Of a stretch of 10,431 bases of DNA, positions 7,201 to 10,431 are shown piece after piece. A model generated the notes under the pieces. It was not told the DNA's origin. It worked only from the letters and a program-made list of their open reading frames with translations, and ran no database searches. Within the stretch, counting starts at the first letter, position 1, and every line of letters begins with the position of its first letter. The stretch is from Methylococcaceae bacterium (GTDB lineage: Bacteria; Pseudomonadota; Gammaproteobacteria; Methylococcales; Methylomonadaceae), in NCBI GenBank assembly GCA_021647585.1, contig JAKIUK010000101.1, positions 1 through 10,431 on the forward strand. Direction: 5' to 3'. A program made the translations under genes and the position numbers.

Positions 7201-8629
7201 TTAATTGATCAAAATGAGTAATCAATCTAGAGACAAAATCATAACCATCTAATGCGATATGTTTCAAAATTTCTTCAGAAATCCTATCTTCTGTTTCAAT
7301 TCGATATGAATTTGACTTCGATAAAACTTCAACCAAGGCTAAAGCTTTTAACATAATATCAACATCACCCTTTTTAATCTCAGGTTCCAACTGATCTATT
7401 TCACCCTCAGATTCAATCTGCTTCCAATACTCTTGCAAAGGATCTTTAGCAAGTATTCCTGCAATAATTAGCCCTATACTGATAGATCCAAAAATAATAG
7501 GTAATTTACTTTTTTCAGCATTTAATCCATCTTTAAACTCTTGAATGGTGGCAAATCGATTCGCTCTTTCAAACGCCAATCCCTTGGCTAGAGCTTTCCA
7601 TTGTCTAGCATTTAAACATTTTATTTTTTCAGGAACCAAGCCCTCGTCTTTGGCTACGTTAGCACCACGATTATTAAATGGATGTTTCCCTGTCAGTAAC
7701 TCATAAGTCACACAAGCTAAAGCATAAAGGTCATCACTTGGGTCTGGATCATCATCATTAAACATTTCCAAACTTGCATACGCAGGAGTCAACCCCCCTA
7801 AAATACCAGCATCAAAATCTGTACTTTTTTGCTCACTTTTAGCTACCCTCGCGATACCAAAATCAAGCACTTTAACCCTTTGCTTTTGTCCGATAAAAAT
7901 ATTGCTAGGTTTAAAATCTGAATGAATTATATGGCGACTATGGGCATAGACTAAAGCACTCGCCATTTGATTAACTATATTGATGGTTTCATCTTTACCA
8001 ATACCGTTAGGATGACTCTTTATAAAATCATCTAATGGAGTACCATCCATGTATTCCATAGTCATAAAAACGATACTTTCATCTCTGTCGAAATCAAAAA
8101 CGGTAACAATACTTGGGTGTGCTAAATGTTGTGTCTTTCTTGCCTCTCCATGCAAAGCTCGCAACAAATCAGTATCATTCCTGAATTCATCATTTAACAC
8201 TTTGATCGCTAAAAAAGAACTATGTTGCGCTTCAATATCACGACGATCTATAGCCTTATAAACCGTACCCATTCCACCATGCCCTAAAATTTCAAGCAAT
8301 TCAAAACGCTCTTTAAGAACAGTTCCCGGTTCAACTGTTTTTCCTGTTGCATCTTGATTTACCGATTGTGCCCAAGCAGTACCCGAAGTGCGAGATGATC
8401 TTGAAGTAGCTGAATTTGTATGATGAGCAGATACATTGTTCCTAACAACCTGCCTCGGTTGTATAACTGTTTTTGCATCTGTTATGGAATTTTCCGCCCG
8501 TTTTTCAGACGATGAATTCTTTTCTTCATCAACGGCTGGCTTTCTAGGTCTTAGAACTGTTTTTTCAGAATCCTCATTTTTTTTAGATCCTGATGCAACA
8601 TCTTCAGATTTAGGGTCTTTTTCAGCCAT
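4205..8629 (-). CDS. ppkA: PpkA-type T6SS Ser/Thr kinase with a giant periplasmic repeat region and terminal FGE-sulfatase-like domain
   Basis: This is a 1474-residue Hanks-type kinase expected to trigger T6SS assembly by phosphorylating threonines read by the FHA protein. Residues 1-100 are a Ser/Thr-rich tail with two TV[LI]xPR motifs (T24, T54). The kinase domain spans about 103-370: glycine loop GHGGMG at 116-121, Lys143, Glu162, catalytic loop HSDFKPSN at 236-243 with D238 and N243, and DFG at 256-258. It has H-S-D rather than H-R-D, so it is a non-RD kinase. One membrane segment lies at about 378-394, which should place the remaining 1080 residues in the periplasm. Residues 400-1240 are helical, Lys/Gln/Glu-rich and free of cysteine, with regularly spaced TPR-like motifs. 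Residues of about 1294-1474 match the FGE-sulfatase/SUMF fold (DYRLPNKQQWLHAAKSGG, NAWGLRNYIGNAQEWV, GFRVVR). No Shine-Dalgarno site precedes the ATG, but Met120, the next Met, is inside the glycine loop. The PpkA name is by role and context; the periplasmic part differs from the Pseudomonas protein. Confidence 0.9.
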   Translation of the reverse strand: MAEKDPKSEDVASGSKKNEDSEKTVLRPRKPAVDEEKNSSSEKRAENSITDAKTVIQPRQVVRNNVSAHHTNSATSRSSRTSGTAWAQSVNQDATGKTVEPGTVLKERFELLEILGHGGMGTVYKAIDRRDIEAQHSSFLAIKVLNDEFRNDTDLLRALHGEARKTQHLAHPSIVTVFDFDRDESIVFMTMEYMDGTPLDDFIKSHPNGIGKDETINIVNQMASALVYAHSRHIIHSDFKPSNIFIGQKQRVKVLDFGIARVAKSEQKSTDFDAGILGGLTPAYASLEMFNDDDPDPSDDLYALACVTYELLTGKHPFNNRGANVAKDEGLVPEKIKCLNARQWKALAKGLAFERANRFATIQEFKDGLNAEKSKLPIIFGSISIGLIIAGILAKDPLQEYWKQIESEGEIDQLEPEIKKGDVDIMLKALALVEVLSKSNSYRIETEDRISEEILKHIALDGYDFVSRLITHFDQLSNELRQKVLFQGKDGLLSFYEKEMDIIISSPQKSKIFNSVESLLKNAEGYYSDSFKLRRLQEKKNDLILKLDERFSESLKQKKMLSDPDRDDIVDVLSELIRINPDHPLVSDARAEGAYIREVTAALEHDQIDVAKQLVVQGLVFFSNSISLADLADQVDVIERYKEKQHAISGIEKQIKNLIEIFSGDVYSWVQQVRPVFVQLITLQADSQMVAVVKSKTEGLLNKKIDILTETRKWNLASSLIMDLKLMITEKAFIESESKVARIKAAFELKVKQLFQKIKDLVALDQTEQTIIQINQIFTELNKLNAEHPLIQLRREQISSRFLQIAEDMRSEAKWEKAFQFLKFAGKINTEPQFLQRVDAQKTEMIRAKKALENMAKEEQALAQKKELELREKRRQQKITVEVERFNAMIATMSATEESALAAKLILDSISALDAKKPILETGFVQIENVFIKQINLLISQQQWENANNVLKEGMAFSPQSEQLKQAAIQIDNGLTAQLNQQQQLKIQQYKNTLEALIQQPSLDKKWKLNVNAVLTDLEKILDKDSAWLNNEKTKIVAIYLAQAKQLIVDKRISGAKEILKLALKIDSRSKKIIDELKSLEKEQILVDEKNRQNELKAERDGLKQSFEIQLKANKVRQALASLKKLKKIEGVDKNYTNRIATKLFADAYFRLASIQMERSKVNSAMALVRKGLRFDKRHDKLNQLRLKLKKQKEEAEIVKRQKEKAYEELLKKSKPDVSAPNQTTDEEIKSLGSIDKPSIGESNKTAKAEIMSKEKPGAAPKTAKGRACLSKNAGYGSRSKARCYDYISGSIKGPILAVIPAGEGNSSSYAIGTNEVSVKEYNYYCKLTGKCSSHSGRAAPITGITLQQAKGYVQWLSKVTGFDYRLPNKQQWLHAAKSGGKKAVTDFNCKLVSGGSIIKGKGLVSAKSGKKNAWGLRNYIGNAQEWVLSGGAILAMGGAHTDSMTVCDMNFQRSHSGGRDKITGFRVVRNVDS

Positions 8630-8893
8630 AAAAATTTATGATATGAATAAATGGGTTAAATAATAAGGCGTAATATTTTAATAAGACCTAAAAGTTTAAC
8701 GCAAGATTTTGGATGTAGTTGAATCTTTGGCTCTAAGTATAACCAAGAAAACTTACTCTATCTGTATATTTTAAGACTTAAATCTAAACCGTTCAGAGTG
8801 ACCGGGAAAAAACAAGATTTAGCATTCAGTTAAATAACTATTAACCTATCGCAAGTTACCCTCGATTTTTACGTTTGTAGGTTAGCTTAACCG

Positions 8894-9022
8894 TGTCATT
8901 CCGACCAGCGGGACGACTTGTATGGACACAGGAGATAGGGCAATACAGGAGCAATTTGCCAAGAAATCTTGAGTCTAAGCACAATTTGAGCAACAAGATT
9001 TCTCCCACTTGTCGAAATGACA
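8894..9022. repeat. Nested imperfect palindrome resembling a MITE or dispersed intergenic repeat
   Basis: The outer arms are 8894-8910 (TGTCATTCCGACCAGCG) and 9006-9022 (CACTTGTCGAAATGACA), which match as inverted repeats at 14 of 17 positions. Inside them AGAAATCTTG at 8962-8971 is an exact inverted repeat of CAAGATTTCT at 8994-9003. The arms are asymmetrical: on the right the inner and outer blocks are almost adjacent, while on the left about 50 bp separates them, as if a symmetrical element had taken an insertion. The TGTCATT-CGAC-AG-GGGA type of end is common in dispersed noncoding repeats of proteobacteria. It contains no transposase and no clear target duplication. It could fold in RNA and might act as a bidirectional terminator. 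Confidence 0.6.
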
Positions 9023-9066
9023 ACCCATTTAAAGTTTGACCTGTGCTTTGTCAATAGCCTCATTAA

Positions 9067-9120
9067 GGTATCACTTGTAGATGAAAAAAACGCCTACTTT
9101 ATTATATGCAAGTGTGTACC
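9067..9120. repeat. Imperfect inverted repeat (possible hairpin) downstream of the IalB-family gene
   Basis: GGTATCACTTG at 9067-9077 pairs imperfectly with CAAGTGTGTACC at 9109-9120 (CACTTG/CAAGTG and GGTA/TACC, with a small bulge). It lies 83 nt beyond the ialB stop. In the minus-strand transcript a run of seven T's falls inside the loop rather than after the stem, so it is not a standard rho-independent terminator. Confidence 0.3.
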
Positions 9121-9202
9121 CAACAGAAAATATTTCAAATTATTGGCTTTACCCACCAAACAACAGAACTATTAAAGCTGTTTGTAAAACTTTGAAAATG
9201 AA

Positions 9203-9748
9203 TTAGTTTTGTAATGATTCGATAGCTGGAGCAAAACCTTTTAAAGACAGTTTTACAGCCAATTGCTTTTGCTCAATCGTTTTAAAACCAACCTTTGCTT
9301 CCTCACCATTTTTAAGCTCATTCAAAAGATCATTTGCAATATTTATATATACATAGCAACCATCTGCGAGACAAGTTTGTACTGCAAAATTAACTTGTTT
9401 ATTTTCATCAACTTGTATCGCAATCCCTGAGGGTAATAACAGACCAAAAGGTAATCGGAATGATCCAACTAACTTCTTTTCCTCTCTGGTATAAGTAAAA
9501 CTGGCATACAATAAACTTTTTCCTGACTCTTTAATAGTCAGGTTTTGATAAACAAAACAAACATCACCTTTATTTTTAACAAATTGGCATTTTTTACGCC
9601 AGTCCTGAAATACAATTTCATCTGTTAGAACTGCTGTAGCAGTGCTTTTAGATGCAGGTGCTGAAACTGAATCCGTTTCTTTAGTCACAGCGCAAGCTGA
9701 ATTAAATACAACAATAAATAATACACATAATTTAAATATACTTCTCAT
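9203..9748 (-). CDS. Secreted IalB-family (invasion-associated locus B) protein
   Basis: This 181-residue protein has an N-terminal export signal: basic start, hydrophobic core at 5-15, then NSACAV. Cleavage could be by signal peptidase I after A18-C19-A20, or C19 could be lipidated, although Asn at -3 makes a poor lipobox. After a Ser/Thr/Ala-rich spacer to about residue 43, residues 44-176 match the IalB domain: FQDWRKKC with W50 and C54, a second cysteine C64, LPFGLLLPSGIAIQVD at 99-114, and TCLADGC with C126 and C131. The four domain cysteines suggest two disulfides in the periplasm. The name comes from a Bartonella locus linked to red-cell invasion, but the domain is widespread in free-living bacteria and its biochemical role is unknown. 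The start lies 5 nt after the stop of the SapC-family gene, so the pair is an operon. Its link to the T6SS genes is only positional. Confidence 0.85.
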   Translation of the reverse strand: MRSIFKLCVLFIVVFNSACAVTKETDSVSAPASKSTATAVLTDEIVFQDWRKKCQFVKNKGDVCFVYQNLTIKESGKSLLYASFTYTREEKKLVGSFRLPFGLLLPSGIAIQVDENKQVNFAVQTCLADGCYVYINIANDLLNELKNGEEAKVGFKTIEQKQLAVKLSLKGFAPAIESLQN

Positions 9749-9753
9749 AAACT

Positions 9754-10431
9754 CTAATCCGCAGGAACAAGGTTAACCATTTTTTGTAAATTATTCAATG
9801 AAGCCAAATGTGCATATATCCATGCAAATTCACCCAATCTAAATATGTCCAGAACCTTTTTATCATCTAGTGCAGCTAATTTCTTTTCATCAATAATATA
9901 AAAGCCCGTTAATGAAAACTGTCGACCATCATTCATACTGACATTAGCATTTAATGAAGTAAACAAATCTTCATCTTCTAGCCGTTTAACAAATACCTCA
10001 GTTCTTTTAAACTGTCTCTGATATTCCATTAAAAAATCTATCGCTTTTTGCAGAGCGGGTAAGGTTTCACCTTCATCTGAAAACAAATCTTCACCTTCCT
10101 GTTGCTGAAACCCAGTAAAGTCAGCATCAATACAGACAGTCAATTTTTCTTCATAGCCGGCAAATACAAATGGATATCGTCGTATAAATGCAGGAATATA
10201 GTGCCCTGACCATTGATTATTGTCATCAACAAACAAATTTTCATTTTCTCTAAGTCCTAACAACACCGCAGGCACTAAACGCTCTTGTTCATTTTTAACA
10301 AATACAATAGAAAATTCTTTACTCGCTTCGATAAATTCAGCACCTGCCAGTAAAACAGCGATAGATTCCTTTACAAAGGAAAATCCATTCTCCGCAGGTG
10401 CCAGTTTATAGCCCTTATGTTTTTCTTTATT
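9754..10431 (-). CDS. SapC-family protein, 5' end beyond the window
   Basis: The frame is open to the right edge of the window, giving 225 residues without a start codon. The visible protein begins NKEKHKGYKLAPAENGFSF, matching the usual SapC-family opening (LN-E-H-NLKL-P), so perhaps 10-15 residues are missing. A GTG at 10275-10273 could be mistaken for the start, but it lies in the middle of the conserved segment ERLVPAVLLGLRENENLFV. Other family marks are HYIPAFIRRYPFVFA, CIDADFTGF, LFSDEGE and the C-terminal TGFYIIDEKKLAAL. No signal peptide or membrane segment is visible in this part. SapC-family proteins are named for an S-layer-associated protein, but the function is not established. 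It ends in TAG 5 nt before the IalB-family start, so the two are probably cotranscribed. Confidence 0.88.
   Translation of the reverse strand, partial: NKEKHKGYKLAPAENGFSFVKESIAVLLAGAEFIEASKEFSIVFVKNEQERLVPAVLLGLRENENLFVDDNNQWSGHYIPAFIRRYPFVFAGYEEKLTVCIDADFTGFQQQEGEDLFSDEGETLPALQKAIDFLMEYQRQFKRTEVFVKRLEDEDLFTSLNANVSMNDGRQFSLTGFYIIDEKKLAALDDKKVLDIFRLGEFAWIYAHLASLNNLQKMVNLVPAD

Larger units (their letters stand above)
8630..9202. other. 573-bp intergenic region between the kinase gene and the IalB-family gene
   Basis: No gene is supported here on either strand. Both flanking genes read leftwards, so this stretch must hold the 3' end of the sapC/ialB transcript and probably the promoter of the T6SS phospho-switch operon. 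The 70 bp next to the kinase start are very AT-rich. On the minus strand there, TAAAAT resembles a -10 box with TTGCGT 18 nt upstream, but the -35 match is too poor to call. No sigma-54 pattern (GG-N10-GC) was found. Short symmetrical motifs include GGTTA-GCT-TAACC at 8880-8892 and GTTAA-N7-TTAAC at 8829-8845. A nested palindromic repeat and a possible hairpin are listed separately. Confidence 0.6.

Noticed and set aside
8436..8663. Plus-strand open frame opposite the kinase N-terminal tail
   Set aside because: The product is Ser/Phe-rich without a recognisable domain, and the minus-strand kinase frame carries clear motifs.
8671..8706. TTGCGT-N18-TAAAAT on the minus strand as a sigma-70 promoter for the kinase operon
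   Set aside because: The -35 matches consensus at only three positions; AT-rich DNA yields such -10 boxes often.
8922..8972. A 16-residue plus-strand frame inside the palindromic repeat
   Set aside because: Very short, lies within a noncoding repeat, and its stop falls in the inner arm.
9162..9182. AACAG/CTGTT stem with 11-nt loop just after the IalB-family gene, considered as a terminator
   Set aside because: The stem is only 5 bp, AT-rich, and no T-tract follows it on the minus strand.

Overview
The window is AT-rich Gram-negative DNA, most likely from a gammaproteobacterium. That placement rests on the gene families and base composition, not on any marker gene. All genes are on the minus strand, so they read from high to low coordinates.

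Right end (9203-10431): a SapC-family gene, cut by the window edge, is followed after 5 nt by a secreted IalB-family protein. They look like a small separate operon of unknown role.

Middle (8630-9202): 573 bp without a gene. It holds a nested palindromic repeat of MITE type and several short inverted repeats. It must contain the 3' end of the sapC/ialB transcript and probably the promoter of the next operon, but I could not place a convincing promoter.

Left (1-8629): part of a type VI secretion system (T6SS) cluster carrying the threonine-phosphorylation switch. In transcription order it encodes a 1474-residue PpkA-type Ser/Thr kinase, a PP2C phosphatase (PppA type) with a C-terminal membrane anchor, an FHA-domain scaffold (TagH/Fha), the baseplate protein TssK, and the first 31 codons of TssL. 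Kinase and phosphatase would set the phosphorylation of a threonine target, the FHA protein would read it, and the TssK/TssL pair links baseplate to membrane complex.

The most interesting points are these. (1) A Thr-Val-Leu/Ile-x-Pro-Arg motif occurs at TssL Thr14 and twice in the kinase N-terminal tail (Thr24, Thr54), which suggests common FHA-docking phosphosites. (2) The kinase has a predicted periplasmic part of about 1080 residues. It contains at least six copies of a TPR-like helical motif spaced 101-129 residues apart and ends in an FGE-sulfatase-like domain lacking the usual second catalytic cysteine, so it may be a giant envelope sensor. (3) tssJ is missing from its usual place between fha and tssK.
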